Below are positions 25,575 through 36,905 of a DNA stretch of 64,000 nucleotides, one piece after another. Below the pieces are notes generated by a model. That model saw nothing but the letters and a program-made list of their open reading frames with translations, ran no database searches and was not told where the DNA came from. Position 1 is the first letter of the stretch, and every line of letters begins with the position of its first letter. The stretch is from Frigoribacterium sp. PhB160. GTDB taxonomy: Bacteria; Actinomycetota; Actinomycetes; Actinomycetales; Microbacteriaceae. Location of the stretch: assembly GCF_003751785.1 (NCBI RefSeq), contig NZ_RKIE01000001.1, positions 659,564 through 723,563 on the forward strand, read 5' to 3'. The position numbers and the translations under genes were made by a program.

Positions 25575-25603
25575 TTGACACCGGCCCCGGCGTCGTTCAT
25601 GAT
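25575..25603 (+). promoter_or_regulatory. Promoter of the sugar importer operon
   Basis: TTGACA (25575-25580), 17 bp, CATGAT (25598-25603): a near-consensus sigma-70-type promoter. The 18-bp operator begins 16 bp after the -10, covering the start of transcription. Confidence 0.75.
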
Positions 25604-25618
25604 TGCCCCGGACCACGC

Positions 25619-25636
25619 GATGTGAGCGCTCACATC
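25619..25636. promoter_or_regulatory. LacI-type operator, perfect 18-bp palindrome
   Basis: GATGTGAGCGCTCACATC reads the same on both strands. Same core as the sites at 22827 and 31258; predicted to be bound by the LacI-family protein encoded at 30202. Confidence 0.88.
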
Positions 25637-25694
25637 CCCGAAGCGAACACCGCGGGCCGCCCTGATCCACTGCTGCTGACGAAGAGGTCACCCC

Positions 25695-25784
25695 GTGAAC
25701 CGCACCGCCCCCGACGCCCCCGCCGCGTCCTCCTCACCCGCCGCGACGCCCTCGCTCGCAGGCATCCCCGTCGACACCGTCTGA
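25695..25784 (+). CDS. Possible leader peptide (29 residues) in the importer operon leader
   Basis: GTG start at 25695, 4 nt after GAGGTCA within GAAGAGGTCACCCC, a good ribosome site, and a TGA at 25782-25784. The peptide is Ala/Pro/Ser-rich (starts MNRTAPDAPAASSSP). It lies in the unusually long leader (about 375 nt) between the promoter and the binding-protein gene. It could be a regulatory leader, a relic of a decayed gene, or chance. The rest of the gap 25494-25985 shows nothing else. Confidence 0.35.
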   Translation: MNRTAPDAPAASSSPAATPSLAGIPVDTV

Positions 25785-25985
25785 CGCCCCCGACCCCGTC
25801 GGCGCGTCCGCGCGCACGACGGCCCGTCCCGGTCCCCGGCACCTGCCGCCGACCCCGACGCCCCCGCGGCAGCCCGCCGCACGGTCTCCGTGCCGAGGGC
25901 CGCTGAAGCACCCGCACCACCCTCACAGCACCACCATCCGTCATCGACGACGTCGTCGAGGTGACACGGACACGAAGGAATCCCC

Positions 25986-27113
25986 GTGAAGAACAAGAAG
26001 CTCATCGGCGTCGTCGTCGCCGCCGGTCTCGCGATCTCCCTCGCCGGCTGCGCCGGCGGCGGCGGACGCGGCGCCGACGCCGGCAGCGGCGACTCCGGCG
26101 ACAACGCCGGCGCTCTCATCGGCGTGGCGATGCCCACGAAGGTCTCGGAGCGCTGGATCAAGGACGGCGACGCCGTCAAGAGCGCCCTCGAGAAGAAGGG
26201 CTACAAGGTCGACCTCGAGTACGCCGACAACAAGATCCCGCAGCAGGTCCAGCAGGTCAGCAACATGATCACGAAGGGCGCGAAGGTCCTCATCGTCGCC
26301 TCGATCGACGGCGGCTCGCTCAGCGACCAGCTCGACTCGGCCGCCAAGGCCGGCATCAAGGTCATCTCGTACGACCGCCTCCTGACGGGCAACAAGAACG
26401 TCGACTACTACGTCTCCTTCGACAACTACAAGGTGGGCGTCGACCAGGGCACCAGCCTCCTGACGGGCCTCGGCCTCGTCGACGCCGACGGCAAGAAGGT
26501 CGACGGCGCCGCGCCCAAGACCATCGAGGTCTTCGCCGGCAGCTCCGACGACAACAACGCCACGTTCTTCTTCAACGGCGCCATGGACACCCTCAAGCCC
26601 TACATCGAGGACGGCTCGCTGACGATCGGCTCCGGCCAGGACCAGTTCACGCAGGCCGCCACGCAGCAGTGGGACCCCGCGACCGCCAAGGCCCGCATGC
26701 AGAACCTGATCGCGTCGACGTACTCGAGCGGCACCAAGCTCGACGGCGTGCTCTCGCCCTACGACGGCATCTCGATCGGCATCATCTCGGCGCTCCAGGG
26801 CGCCGGCTACGCCGACGACGCCCTGCCGGTCGTCACCGGCCAGGACGCCGAGGCCGCCTCGGTGAAGTCGATCATCGAGGGTCAGCAGTACTCGACCATC
26901 TACAAGGACACGCGTCAGCTCGCCGACCAGTCCGTCGTGATGGCCGACGACATCCTCAACGGCAAGACGCCCGAGACGAACGACGACAAGACGTACGACA
27001 ACAAGGTCAAGGTCGTCCCGACCTACCTGTTCCAGCCCGTCACGGTCACCAAGGACAACTACAAAGAGGTCCTGATCGACAGCGGCTACTACACCGAGGC
27101 CGACCTCAAGTAA
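25986..27113 (+). CDS. Sugar ABC transporter substrate-binding lipoprotein (ChvE/XylF-like)
   Basis: Extracellular sugar receptor of a CUT2-type importer, 375 residues. It has a lipoprotein signal peptide with lipobox LAGC (Cys22). The type I periplasmic fold starts at '[20 protein letters not shown]'; further family marks are [20 protein letters not shown], '[22 protein letters not shown]' and [17 protein letters not shown]. The 'SYDRL' and 'FDN' segments are those of xylose/multiple-sugar receptors. GTG start after GAAGGA. Regulon context (araBDA, LacI regulator) suggests L-arabinose, perhaps with xylose or galactose, as ligand. A hairpin directly after the gene probably keeps its message more abundant than that of the transporter subunits. 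Confidence 0.92.
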   Translation: MKNKKLIGVVVAAGLAISLAGCAGGGGRGADAGSGDSGDNAGALIGVAMPTKVSERWIKDGDAVKSALEKKGYKVDLEYADNKIPQQVQQVSNMITKGAKVLIVASIDGGSLSDQLDSAAKAGIKVISYDRLLTGNKNVDYYVSFDNYKVGVDQGTSLLTGLGLVDADGKKVDGAAPKTIEVFAGSSDDNNATFFFNGAMDTLKPYIEDGSLTIGSGQDQFTQAATQQWDPATAKARMQNLIASTYSSGTKLDGVLSPYDGISIGIISALQGAGYADDALPVVTGQDAEAASVKSIIEGQQYSTIYKDTRQLADQSVVMADDILNGKTPETNDDKTYDNKVKVVPTYLFQPVTVTKDNYKEVLIDSGYYTEADLK

Positions 27114-27131
27114 CGCGACCACCCCGGGAGC

Positions 27132-27166
27132 GCAGGAGGCGCGGCTGACGACAGCGCGCCTCCTGC
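27132..27166 (+). terminator. Intra-operon hairpin (attenuator) after the binding protein
   Basis: Perfect 12-bp stem GCAGGAGGCGCG / CGCGCCTCCTGC with an 11-nt loop, between the binding-protein and ATPase genes. No T-run. Its stem contains the GGAGGCGC octamer. Confidence 0.7.
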
Positions 27167-27210
27167 GGTCCCACCCCTCCGCACCACCCCAGGCACGAAA
27201 GAAGGAACAC

Positions 27211-28747
<1,537 letters not shown>

Positions 28748-28761
<14 letters not shown>

Positions 28762-30016
28762 CCCCACCCAGGCCACCGACCCGAAGCCCACGGGCGGGTC
28801 GCCCTCCTCCCGTCAGCCGCAGTCCGGCTCCGGCGGCAACCCGATCGTCGGTGCGGTGTCGTACCTCAGCGGGCAGCTGCGTCAGATCGGCCTGTTCATC
28901 GCGCTGATCGTCATCGTGCTGTTCTTCCAGGTCACGACGAACGGCATCACGCTGGCACCGATCAACGTGTCGAACCTCGTGGTGCAGAACAGCTACATCC
29001 TGATCCTCGCCATCGGCATGGTGATGGTGATCATCGCCGGCCACATCGACCTCTCGGTCGGCTCCATCGTCGCCTTCACGGGTGCCATGGCCGGCGTCAT
29101 GATCACGCAGTGGGGCCTGCCCTGGCCCGTGGCGGTCGTCCTCTGCCTCGTGCTCGGCGGCCTGGTCGGCGCCTGGCAGGGCTTCTGGATCGCCTACTTC
29201 GGCATCCCGGCCTTCATCGTCACCCTGGCGGGCATGCTCGCCTTCCGCGGCGCGGCGCAGATCGCCCTGCAGAACCAGCAGATCTCGCCCTTCCCCCAGG
29301 GGTTCCGCGACATCGGCTCGGGCTTCCTGCCCGCGTTCGGCACGACCGGCTACGAGCCCCTGACCCTGATCCTCGGCGCCGTCGCGGCGGTCGCCCTGAT
29401 CGGCACCGGCCTCCGTGGCCGTGCGATCCGTCGCAAGTACCAGCTCGAGGACGAGCCCATGCTCTGGTTCGTCACCAAGCTCGTCTTCACGGTCGCCCTG
29501 GTCATGTACATCGGCTTCCTCCTCGCCAGCTACTCGGGCACCCCGATCGTCCTCGTCGTGCTCGCCGTGCTCGTGGTCGTCTACTCGACCGTCATGAAGA
29601 ACTCGGTCTTCGGCCGCCACGTCTACGCGATCGGCGGCAACCTCCACGCCGCCGAGCTCTCGGGCATCAAGACGAAGCGCGTCACCTTCCTGCTCTTCGT
29701 CAACATGGGCGTCATCTCGGCGCTGGCGGGCCTCGTCTTCACGGGCCAGCTGAACCTCGCCAGCGGCAGCGCCGGCAACGGGTTCGAGCTCGACGCCATC
29801 GCGGCCGTCTTCATCGGCGGCGCGGCGGTCACCGGCGGCATCGGCACCGTGACGGGAGCCATCGTCGGTGGCCTCATCATCGGCATCCTGAACAACGGCA
29901 TGTCGATCCTCGGCGTCGGCAGCGAGTACCAGTCCCTCATCAAGGGGCTCGTGCTCCTCGCCGCGGTCGCGTTCGACGTCTTCAACAAGCGTCGCGCGGG
30001 CTCCAGCAGCAAGTAG
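28748..30016 (+). CDS. Sugar ABC transporter permease, CUT2 type
   Basis: Membrane subunit of the same importer, 422 residues, longer than RbsC/XylH-type permeases of around 320-400 and close to the GguB/MmsB type. After a 35-residue soluble N-terminus there are about 10-11 helices; the family motif [20 protein letters not shown] lies near residue 97 and [20 protein letters not shown] near 358. The ATG overlaps the ATPase gene by 14 bp. The operon ends at a hairpin nested in an 86-bp palindromic element. Confidence 0.94.
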
Positions 30017-30067
30017 GGCACAGCCGCCGCCTCGAGCGGCACGTCGCGTCGCCGGTCGGTCGGCGGC

Positions 30068-30153
30068 GTCGACGGATCAGGAGGCGCGGGTCGACACGGC
30101 CCGCGCCTCCTCGTCGTCCGGGCGCCCCCGGTCGTCGACTCCTGAACCGTCGA
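30068..30153. repeat. 86-bp palindromic interspersed element, copy 8
   Basis: GTCGACGGATCAGG (30068-30081) to CCTGAACCGTCGAC (30140-30153), arms matching at 13 of 14 positions, exactly 86 bp. It contains the terminator hairpin of the importer operon. Confidence 0.82.
30080..30110 (+). terminator. Terminator of the sugar importer operon
   Basis: 11-bp perfect stem GGAGGCGCGGG / CCCGCGCCTCC with a 9-nt loop, followed by TCGTCGTCC. It lies wholly within the 86-bp element. Confidence 0.75.
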
Positions 30154-30189
30154 CGACCGGGGCGCCGTCGACCGGAAACCGAACGACGT

Positions 30190-30195
30190 TAGGAT
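30190..30195 (+). promoter_or_regulatory. -10 element, leaderless start of the LacI gene
   Basis: TAGGAT, 6 nt before the GTG at 30202. The upstream AACGACGTT (30182-30190) is a small palindrome and might serve autoregulation. Confidence 0.55.
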
Positions 30196-30201
30196 CACAC
30201 C

Positions 30202-31206
30202 GTGGCCACACTCTTCGACGTCGCGGCCGAGGCGGGGGTCTCGCACCAGACCGTCTCTCGCGTCGTCAACGGCGACCCCACCGTGCGGCCCGCCACGAAG
30301 GCCAAGGTCGACGCCGCGGTCGCCAAGCTCACCTACCGGCCGAGCCTCACCGCCCGGGCCCTCGCGAGCCGGCGCACCAAGTCGATCGGCCTCATCTCGA
30401 CCGGCTTCCCCTTCTACGGGCCCTCGAGCACGATGCACGGGTTCAACGGCGCAGCCCGGCGGGCCGGCTACCAGGTCTCGACCGCCACCCTCGACAGCGC
30501 CGACCCGGCGGCGGTGCGCCAGGCCGTCGACGCGCTCGTCGGGCAGAACGTCGCGGCCGTCGTCCTCATCGCCCCCGACGAGGAGGCGCTGGAGGTGCTC
30601 CGCACCGCCGGCGTCTCCGTGCCGCTCGTCACGGCCGACAGCGTCGCCGAGGAGGGGCACCACACCGTCTCCATCGACCAGGCCGCCGGCGCGGAGATCG
30701 CCGTCGAGCACCTCGCCGCGCTGGGCCACCGACGCATCGGCCACGTCGCCGGCCCCTCGGCCTGGATGGACGGCCGCGACCGGGAGCGCGGCTGGCGCGA
30801 CGCCTCCGTCCGGCTCGGCCTCGACGCCGGCGAGCTCCGTCACGGAGACTGGACCCCGGGCTCGGGCCACGCGCTCGCCCGGGCGCTCGTCGACGACGGG
30901 GCGTTCGGCCCGGGCGGCCTGACCGCCCTCTTCTGCGCCAACGACCAGATGGCCCTCGGCGTCGTCCACGCCCTGACGGCCGCCGGGCTCGACGTGCCCG
31001 GCGACGTCAGCATCGTCGGCTTCGACGACATCCCCGAGGCCGAGCACTTCCTGCCGCCGCTCACCACCGTGCGGCAGGACTTCGAGGCGCTCGGTCGCCG
31101 CATCATGGACGCGGTCGAGTGCGTGCTGGCGGGTCGGCAGCCCCCGACCGACCCCATGGCGCCCGAGTTCGTCGTGCGCCGGTCCACCGCCTCGCCCCGC
31201 GGCTGA
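30202..31206 (+). CDS. LacI-family transcriptional regulator of the arabinose regulon
   Basis: Sugar-responsive repressor, 334 residues. The N-terminal helix-turn-helix reads TLFDVAAEAGVSHQTVSRVV (residues 3-22) with the hinge helix LTARALASRR. The periplasmic-binding-like ligand domain follows (LISTGFPFYG, ALFCANDQMALGV, VSIVGFDDIPEAEHFLPPLT). The gene sits between the importer operon and araBDA, and three palindromes GTGAGCGCTCAC, a typical LacI-family site, lie at the promoters of aldO, the importer and araB; that it binds them is inference. The ligand is probably arabinose or a derivative. GTG start, apparently leaderless. Confidence 0.92.
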   Translation: MATLFDVAAEAGVSHQTVSRVVNGDPTVRPATKAKVDAAVAKLTYRPSLTARALASRRTKSIGLISTGFPFYGPSSTMHGFNGAARRAGYQVSTATLDSADPAAVRQAVDALVGQNVAAVVLIAPDEEALEVLRTAGVSVPLVTADSVAEEGHHTVSIDQAAGAEIAVEHLAALGHRRIGHVAGPSAWMDGRDRERGWRDASVRLGLDAGELRHGDWTPGSGHALARALVDDGAFGPGGLTALFCANDQMALGVVHALTAAGLDVPGDVSIVGFDDIPEAEHFLPPLTTVRQDFEALGRRIMDAVECVLAGRQPPTDPMAPEFVVRRSTASPRG

Positions 31207-31230
31207 GACCTCCGGGCGACCGCGCCGCGG

Positions 31231-31260
31231 TTGCTCGCCCCGAGGCTCGCATGCCACAAT
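31231..31260 (+). promoter_or_regulatory. Promoter of araBDA
   Basis: TTGCTC (31231-31236), 18 bp, CACAAT (31255-31260). The operator at 31258 overlaps the -10 element. Confidence 0.6.
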
Positions 31261-31275
31261 GTGAGCGCTCACTTT
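31258..31275. promoter_or_regulatory. LacI-type operator at araB
   Basis: AATGTGAGCGCTCACTTT, with the 12-bp core GTGAGCGCTCAC at 31261-31272, 23 bp before the araB start. Confidence 0.87.
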
Positions 31276-31298
31276 CACCACCAGGACAAGGATGTTCC

Positions 31299-33044
31299 AT
31301 GGCCGCGACCACCCCAGACACCGACGCCGCGACGCATGTCGTCGGCGTCGACTTCGGCACCCTCAGCGGTCGTGCCGTCGTCGTCCGCGTCTCCGACGGC
31401 GCCGAGCTCGCGAGCGCGACGCTCGAGTACCCGCACGCGGTCGTCGACCGCACGCTGCCCGGCACGGGCGAGCGCCTCCCCGCCGACTGGGCCCTCCAGG
31501 TGCCGGCCGACTACGTCGAGGTGCTCAAGACCGCCGTCCCCGAGGCCCTCGCCGCGTCGGGCGTCGACCCGGCGTCGGTCGTCGGCATCGGCACCGACTT
31601 CACCGCCTGCACGATGGTGCCCACCACCGCCGACGGCACTCCGCTGAACGAGCTGCCCGAGTTCGCCGGCCGCCCGCACGCCTACGTCAAGCTCTGGCGC
31701 CACCACGCCGCGCAGGGCCAGGCCGACCGCATCAACGAGCTGGCGCGTGAGCGCGGCGAGTCGTGGCTGCCGCGCTACGGCGGGCTCATCTCGAGCGAGT
31801 GGGAGTTCGCCAAGGGCCTGCAGCTCCTCGAGGAGGACCCCGAGGTCTACGCCGCCACCGAGCACTGGGTCGAGGCCGCCGACTGGATCGTCTGGCAGCT
31901 CAGCGGGCGCTACGTCCGCAACGCCTGCACCGCCGGCTACAAGGGCATCCTGCAGGACGGCCAGTACCCGAGCCGCGAGTTCCTCGCCGCGCTCAACCCC
32001 GACTTCGCCGACTTCGCCGAGTCGAAGGTCGCGCACGAGATCGGCGCGCTCGGCGACGCCGCCGGTACGCTGACCGCCGAGGCGGCCGGCTGGACGGGCC
32101 TGCCCGAGGGCATCGCCGTCGCGATCGGCAACGTCGACGCGCACGTCACCGCGCCCGCCGCCAAGGCGACGCAGCCCGGCCAGATGGTCGCCATCATGGG
32201 CACGAGCACCTGCCACGTCATGAACGGCGCCGAGCTCGCCGAGGTCCCCGGCATGTGCGGCGTCGTCGACGGCGGCATCACCGAGGGCTTCTACGGCTAC
32301 GAGGCGGGCCAGTCGGGCGTGGGCGACATCTTCGCCTGGTACGTCCGCAACCAGGTGCCGCAGGCGTCGGTCGACGCGGCCGAGGCCGCCGGCAAGAGCG
32401 TGCACCAGCACCTCACCGACCTCGCCTACGAGCAGCCCGTCGGCGCCCACGGCCTGGTCGCGCTCGACTGGCACAGCGGCAACCGCTCGGTTCTCGTCGA
32501 CCACGAGCTCAGCGGCGTCATCGTCGGGCAGACCCTCGGCACCACGCCCGAGGACGGCTACCGCGCCCTGCTCGAGGCCACCGCCTTCGGCACGCGACGC
32601 ATCGTCGAGGCGTTCAACGACTCCGGCGTGCCCGTGACCGAGTTCATCGCGGCCGGCGGCCTGCTCAAGAACCGCCACCTCATGCAGACCTACAGCGACG
32701 TCCTGCGCATGCCGATCTCCACGATCCGCAGCGAGCAGGGCCCCGCGCTGGGCTCGGCGATCCACGCGGCGGTCGCCGCGGGCGCCTATCCCGACACGCG
32801 CGTGGCGAGCGAGAGCATGGGCAGCGTCGACCGCGCCTCCTACGTCCCCGACGAGGCGGCCGCCGACGCGTACGACGCGCTCTACGCCGAGTACCTGCGG
32901 CTGCACGACTGGTTCGGCCGCGGCGGCAACGACGTGATGCACCGGCTCAAGGCCATCAGCCGGGAGGCGCGGGGCGCGACGCCCGCGCCCGCCCGCGAAC
33001 CCGAGGCGCCCGCCGCCGCACCCACGACGGAGGTCCCCGCATGA
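31299..33044 (+). CDS. araB: Ribulokinase
   Basis: Phosphorylates L-ribulose to L-ribulose 5-phosphate with ATP, second step of L-arabinose catabolism; cytoplasmic, 581 residues. FGGY-kinase fold: [19 protein letters not shown] at the N-terminus (phosphate loop), '[13 protein letters not shown]' and '[20 protein letters not shown]' in the sugar domain as in Ara[10 protein letters not shown] in the ATP domain, and [20 protein letters not shown] near the C-terminus. The last 30 residues are a Pro/Ala extension. The ATG at 31299 fits the family start and lies just after the operator. araD begins inside its stop codon (ATGA). Confidence 0.96.
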   Translation: MAATTPDTDAATHVVGVDFGTLSGRAVVVRVSDGAELASATLEYPHAVVDRTLPGTGERLPADWALQVPADYVEVLKTAVPEALAASGVDPASVVGIGTDFTACTMVPTTADGTPLNELPEFAGRPHAYVKLWRHHAAQGQADRINELARERGESWLPRYGGLISSEWEFAKGLQLLEEDPEVYAATEHWVEAADWIVWQLSGRYVRNACTAGYKGILQDGQYPSREFLAALNPDFADFAESKVAHEIGALGDAAGTLTAEAAGWTGLPEGIAVAIGNVDAHVTAPAAKATQPGQMVAIMGTSTCHVMNGAELAEVPGMCGVVDGGITEGFYGYEAGQSGVGDIFAWYVRNQVPQASVDAAEAAGKSVHQHLTDLAYEQPVGAHGLVALDWHSGNRSVLVDHELSGVIVGQTLGTTPEDGYRALLEATAFGTRRIVEAFNDSGVPVTEFIAAGGLLKNRHLMQTYSDVLRMPISTIRSEQGPALGSAIHAAVAAGAYPDTRVASESMGSVDRASYVPDEAAADAYDALYAEYLRLHDWFGRGGNDVMHRLKAISREARGATPAPAREPEAPAAAPTTEVPA

Positions 33045-33751
33045 CGTTCATCGACCGCGCCACCGAGAGCGCCATCGACGAGACCCGACGCGCCGTGTGC
33101 GACCTGCACGCCGAGCTGACCCGCTACGGGCTGGTCGTCTGGACGGGCGGCAACGTGTCGCAGCGCGTTCCCGGCACGAACCTCTTCGTCATCAAGCCGA
33201 GCGGCGTCGACTACGACGACCTCACGCCCGAGAACCAGATCCTCTGCCACCTCGACGGCACCGTCGTCGAGGGCAGCCCCGGCAGCGAGCGCAGCCCCTC
33301 GAGCGACACCGCGGCGCACGCCTACGTCTACCGGCACATGCCGAAGGTCGGGGGAGTGGTGCACACGCACTCCACCTACGCGACCGCGTGGGCCGCCCGC
33401 GGCGAGGCGATCCCGTGCGTCATCACGGCCATGGCCGACGAGTTCGGCGGCGAGATCCCGATCGGCCCGTTCGCGATCATCGGCGACGAGTCGATCGGCG
33501 AGGGCGTCGTCGGCACGCTCGAGGGCCACCGCAGCCGAGCGGTGCTGATGCAGAACCACGGCGTCTTCACCATCGGCAAAGACGCCCGCGACGCCGTCAA
33601 GGCCGCGGTCATGACCGAGGACGTCGCCCGCACCATCCACCTCAGCCGCCAGCTCGGCGAGCCGATCCCCATCCCGGCCGAGAGCATCGACGCTCTCTTC
33701 GACCGCTACCAGAACGTCTACGGCCAGAAGCCCTCAGGAGCACTCGCATGA
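33041..33751 (+). CDS. araD: L-ribulose-5-phosphate 4-epimerase
   Basis: Converts L-ribulose 5-phosphate to D-xylulose 5-phosphate, the last step to the pentose phosphate pathway; zinc enzyme of the class II aldolase fold, 236 residues. Recognisable: [13 protein letters not shown] and [18 protein letters not shown] for phosphate binding, [16 protein letters not shown] with the zinc His pair, and '[11 protein letters not shown]' with the third His. The start overlaps araB and its TGA overlaps the araA ATG, so the three genes are tightly coupled. A CTCAGGAG just before the end is the araA ribosome site, not a repeat arm. Confidence 0.96.
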   Translation: MTFIDRATESAIDETRRAVCDLHAELTRYGLVVWTGGNVSQRVPGTNLFVIKPSGVDYDDLTPENQILCHLDGTVVEGSPGSERSPSSDTAAHAYVYRHMPKVGGVVHTHSTYATAWAARGEAIPCVITAMADEFGGEIPIGPFAIIGDESIGEGVVGTLEGHRSRAVLMQNHGVFTIGKDARDAVKAAVMTEDVARTIHLSRQLGEPIPIPAESIDALFDRYQNVYGQKPSGALA

Positions 33752-35280
33752 CCACCACCACCACCGTCGACCCCGTCGCCTTCCTCGCCTCGAAGCAGGT
33801 CTGGTTCCTCACCGGCAGCCAGGGCCTCTACGGAGAAGAGACCCTGCGTCAGGTCGCCGAGCAGTCGAAGGCCATCGCCGACGAGCTCGCCGCGGCCGAG
33901 GGCGTGCCCGTCGAGCTCGTCTGGAAGCCCGTCCTCACCGACGCCGAGGCCATCAAGCGCACGATGCTCGAGGCGAACCTCGACGACAGCGTCATCGGCG
34001 TCACGACCTGGATGCACACGTTCAGCCCCGCCAAGATGTGGATCGGCGGCCTCGACGCCCTCCGCAAGCCGCTGCTGCACCTGCACACGCAGGCGAACGT
34101 CGAGCTGCCCTGGGCCGACATCGACTTCGACTTCATGAACCTCAACCAGGCCGCGCACGGCGACCGCGAGTTCGGCTACATCCAGACGCGCCTCGGCGCC
34201 GCCCGCAAGACGGTCGTCGGCCACGTCAGCGACCCGCGCGTGCAGCAGCAGGTCGGCACCTGGATGCGCGCGGCGGCCGGCGCCGCGGCCATGCGCTCGC
34301 TCAAGCTCGCCCGCTTCGGCGACAACATGCGCTTCGTCGCCGTGACCGAGGGCGACAAGACCGAGGCCGAGCTGGCGTTCGGCGTGCAGGTCAACACCTG
34401 GGGCGTCAACGAGCTGGCGGAGGCGGTGGCCGCGGTCCCCGAGACCGCCGTCGACGACCTCGTCGCCGTCTACGAGCGCGACCACGACGTCGTCCCCGAG
34501 CTGCGGACCGGCGGCGCCCGCCACCAGTCGCTGCGCGACGGCGCGGCGATCGAGCTGGGGCTGCGGTCGTTCCTCGAGGCCGGCGGCTTCGGCGCGTTCA
34601 CGACCAACTTCGAGGACCTCGGGGCGCTCAAGCAGCTGCCCGGCCTCGCGGTGCAGCGCCTGATGGCCGAGGGCTACGGCTTCGGCGCCGAGGGCGACTG
34701 GAAGACGGCGGTGCTCGTCCGGGCCGCGGCCGTCATGGGCGCGGGCCTGCCCGGCGGCGCCTCGCTGATGGAGGACTACACGTACCACCTCGTGCCCGGC
34801 GCCGAGAAGATCCTCGGCGCCCACATGCTCGAGGTGAGCCCGTCCCTGACGGCGGGCCGCGCCTCCCTCGAGGTCCACGAGCTCGGCATCGGCGGCAAGG
34901 ACGACCCGGTCCGCCTGGTCTTCACGGCCGACCCGGGCGAGGCCGTCGTCGTCGCGATGAGCGACGTCCGCGACCGCTTCCGCCTCACGGTCAACGTCGT
35001 CGACGTGGTCGCGCCCGACGCCGACCTGCCGAAGCTGCCCGTCGGCCGCGCCGTGTGGGAGCCCCGCCCGTCGTTCGCCGTCTCGGCCGAGGCCTGGCTG
35101 ACCGCCGGCGCCGCCCACCACACCGTCATGTCGACGGCGGTCGGCCTCGAGGCGTTCGAGGACCTCGCGCGCATCCTCGAGACCGAGCTGCTCATCATCG
35201 ACGAGCACACGACGATGCGGGAGTTCAGCCGCGAGGTGCGCTGGAACGCCGCGTACCACCGCCTGGCGCGCGGCCTCTAG
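33748..35280 (+). CDS. araA: L-arabinose isomerase
   Basis: Isomerises L-arabinose to L-ribulose, first catabolic step; Mn-dependent, cytoplasmic, 510 residues as usual. Family landmarks: [20 protein letters not shown] at the start, [17 protein letters not shown], '[23 protein letters not shown]', [20 protein letters not shown], and EDYTYHL followed by [12 protein letters not shown] with metal-binding residues. AGGAG lies before the ATG, which overlaps the araD stop. A 13-bp hairpin at 35306 ends the operon. Confidence 0.97.
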   Translation: MTTTTTVDPVAFLASKQVWFLTGSQGLYGEETLRQVAEQSKAIADELAAAEGVPVELVWKPVLTDAEAIKRTMLEANLDDSVIGVTTWMHTFSPAKMWIGGLDALRKPLLHLHTQANVELPWADIDFDFMNLNQAAHGDREFGYIQTRLGAARKTVVGHVSDPRVQQQVGTWMRAAAGAAAMRSLKLARFGDNMRFVAVTEGDKTEAELAFGVQVNTWGVNELAEAVAAVPETAVDDLVAVYERDHDVVPELRTGGARHQSLRDGAAIELGLRSFLEAGGFGAFTTNFEDLGALKQLPGLAVQRLMAEGYGFGAEGDWKTAVLVRAAAVMGAGLPGGASLMEDYTYHLVPGAEKILGAHMLEVSPSLTAGRASLEVHELGIGGKDDPVRLVFTADPGEAVVVAMSDVRDRFRLTVNVVDVVAPDADLPKLPVGRAVWEPRPSFAVSAEAWLTAGAAHHTVMSTAVGLEAFEDLARILETELLIIDEHTTMREFSREVRWNAAYHRLARGL

Positions 35281-35305
35281 GCCCGACCCGCCCCCGCACT
35301 GCCCG

Positions 35306-35349
35306 GAGCCGCCGGGCCGTCGAGCTCGTGCTCGTCGGCCCGGCGGCTC
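35306..35349 (+). terminator. Terminator of araBDA
   Basis: Perfect 13-bp stem GAGCCGCCGGGCC / GGCCCGGCGGCTC with an 18-nt loop, 25 bp after the araA stop. Confidence 0.8.
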
Positions 35350-35504
35350 TCGTCGTGCGCGTCGCGCCGGGCGTGCCCTGGGGCGGCCGTCGTCGTCGCG
35401 GTCGGGGTGTCACCCCTCGGCGGTCTCCGAGGACGTGCTCGACGGTGTGCGGCGCGGCACCTGACCGTTCGACGAGCGGGCCGGACGTGGCGGTGGACGG
35501 GGCG

Positions 35505-35510
35505 CATGAT
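35505..35510 (+). promoter_or_regulatory. -10 element, leaderless start
   Basis: CATGAT, 6 nt before the ATG at 35517. Confidence 0.5.
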
Positions 35511-35516
35511 CGGGTC

Positions 35517-35795
35517 ATGTCGATGTCCGAGCCCTTCCAGCCGAACCTGCACCCCGACGACGCGCGCGACGCCGTCCCCGACGACGACCTGGCGCTCGAC
35601 GACGAGCTCGCCGCCGACGATGGCCGCGAGGTCGGCGACGACCTCGCGGCCGACGACGACCTCGACGCCGACGGCACCCCCGTCGGCGAGGGCGAGTCCG
35701 GTGCCGACGACGACCTCGCCGACCTGCCCGACAACCCGCTCTTCCGCACCCCCGAGCCCGGCGACCGCCTCAGCCCGGACGACCTCGAGCGCTGA
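35517..35795 (+). CDS. Small, very acidic hypothetical protein
   Basis: 92 residues, of which about a third are Asp or Glu; runs such as [14 protein letters not shown] and [14 protein letters not shown]. No membrane segment, no cysteine and no recognised domain; expected to be intrinsically disordered. The ATG at 35517 follows a -10-like CATGAT by 6 nt, supporting a real leaderless gene. A second ATG two codons on is an alternative. Function unknown. Confidence 0.6.
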   Translation: MSMSEPFQPNLHPDDARDAVPDDDLALDDELAADDGREVGDDLAADDDLDADGTPVGEGESGADDDLADLPDNPLFRTPEPGDRLSPDDLER

Positions 35796-35884
35796 GGCGC
35801 GTGGCCCCGGGCGGCGAGGCGCGCGGGCAGGGATCGTCGGCGGGCGTCGGGAACACCACCCGCGCCTCCGTGGTTGGGCCCACC

Positions 35885-36892
35885 ATGACCGTCCCGCTCT
35901 CGATCCTCGACCTCGCTCCCATCGCCCCCGGGGAGACCGCCCGCGACAGCTTCGCGGCGTCGGTCGCCCTCGCCCAGCAGGCCGAGCGCAGCGGCTACCG
36001 TCGCGTCTGGTACGCCGAGCACCACAACATGGCGTCGATCGCGTCGAGCGCGACCTCCGTGCTGATCGCGCACGTGGCGAGCCAGACGTCGAGCATCCGC
36101 CTCGGCTCCGGCGGCGTCATGCTGCCGAACCACTCGCCGCTCACGATCGCCGAGCAGTTCGGCACCCTCGAGACGCTGCACCCGGGCCGCATCGACCTCG
36201 GTCTCGGCCGCGCCCCCGGCAGCGACCAGGCCACGTTCCGCGCCCTGCGTCGCGACCCGGCCTCGTCCGAGCGGTTCCCGCAGGACGTCCTCGAGCTGCA
36301 GGCGTTCCTCGCCGGGCAGTCGCGGGTCCCCGGCGTCTCGGCCACGCCCGGCGCCGGAACGGCCGTGCCGCTCTACATCCTCGGCTCGTCGCTCTTCGGC
36401 GCCCAGCTCGCCGCGGCCCTCGGCCTGCCCTACGCCTTCGCCTCGCACTTCGCGCCCGACGCGCTGCACGACGCCGTGGCCGTCTACCGCCGCGAGTTCC
36501 AGCCGTCGACGCAGCTCGACCAGCCCTACGTCATCGCCGGGGTCAACGCCATCGCCTCCGACGACGCCGACGACGCCCACGACCAGTTCGCCCGCATGAA
36601 GCGTGCACGGCTGATGATGCTGCTCCGCCAGAGCGGCCAGGTCTCGGTCGACCGCACCTTCGGGGACGACGAGCTCGACCACCTGCTGCGCACCCCCGCG
36701 GGAGCCCACGTCGCCAGCATGACGACGTTCACGGGGGTGGGCACCGGCGCCGAGGTCGCCGACTACGTCAGCGAGTTCGCCCGCAGCGCCGACGCCGACG
36801 AGGTCATCGTCGCCCACGCCTCCCTCGAGACGAGCGCCCGCCTGCGCTCGGTCGCCCTGCTCGCCGAGGCGAACGAGCGGGTCGCGGCCTAG
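35885..36892 (+). CDS. Luciferase-like (LLM-class) flavin-dependent oxidoreductase
   Basis: Predicted FMN-dependent oxidoreductase of the bacterial luciferase superfamily, 335 residues from the ATG at 35885; an in-frame start at 35801 would add a non-conserved stretch. Marks of the single-subunit YhbW/CmoJ-like subgroup: [19 protein letters not shown], '[20 protein letters not shown]', [20 protein letters not shown], '[16 protein letters not shown]' and '[16 protein letters not shown]'. Substrate unknown. Convergent with a membrane-protein gene 13 bp downstream. Confidence 0.9.
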   Translation: MTVPLSILDLAPIAPGETARDSFAASVALAQQAERSGYRRVWYAEHHNMASIASSATSVLIAHVASQTSSIRLGSGGVMLPNHSPLTIAEQFGTLETLHPGRIDLGLGRAPGSDQATFRALRRDPASSERFPQDVLELQAFLAGQSRVPGVSATPGAGTAVPLYILGSSLFGAQLAAALGLPYAFASHFAPDALHDAVAVYRREFQPSTQLDQPYVIAGVNAIASDDADDAHDQFARMKRARLMMLLRQSGQVSVDRTFGDDELDHLLRTPAGAHVASMTTFTGVGTGAEVADYVSEFARSADADEVIVAHASLETSARLRSVALLAEANERVAA

Positions 36893-36905
36893 CCACCGCG
36901 CGCCG

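Noticed and set aside
33732-33737. CTCAGG at the araD/araA junction
   Set aside because: No matching arm at the 64-bp offset and no outer arm; it is the araA ribosome-binding region.
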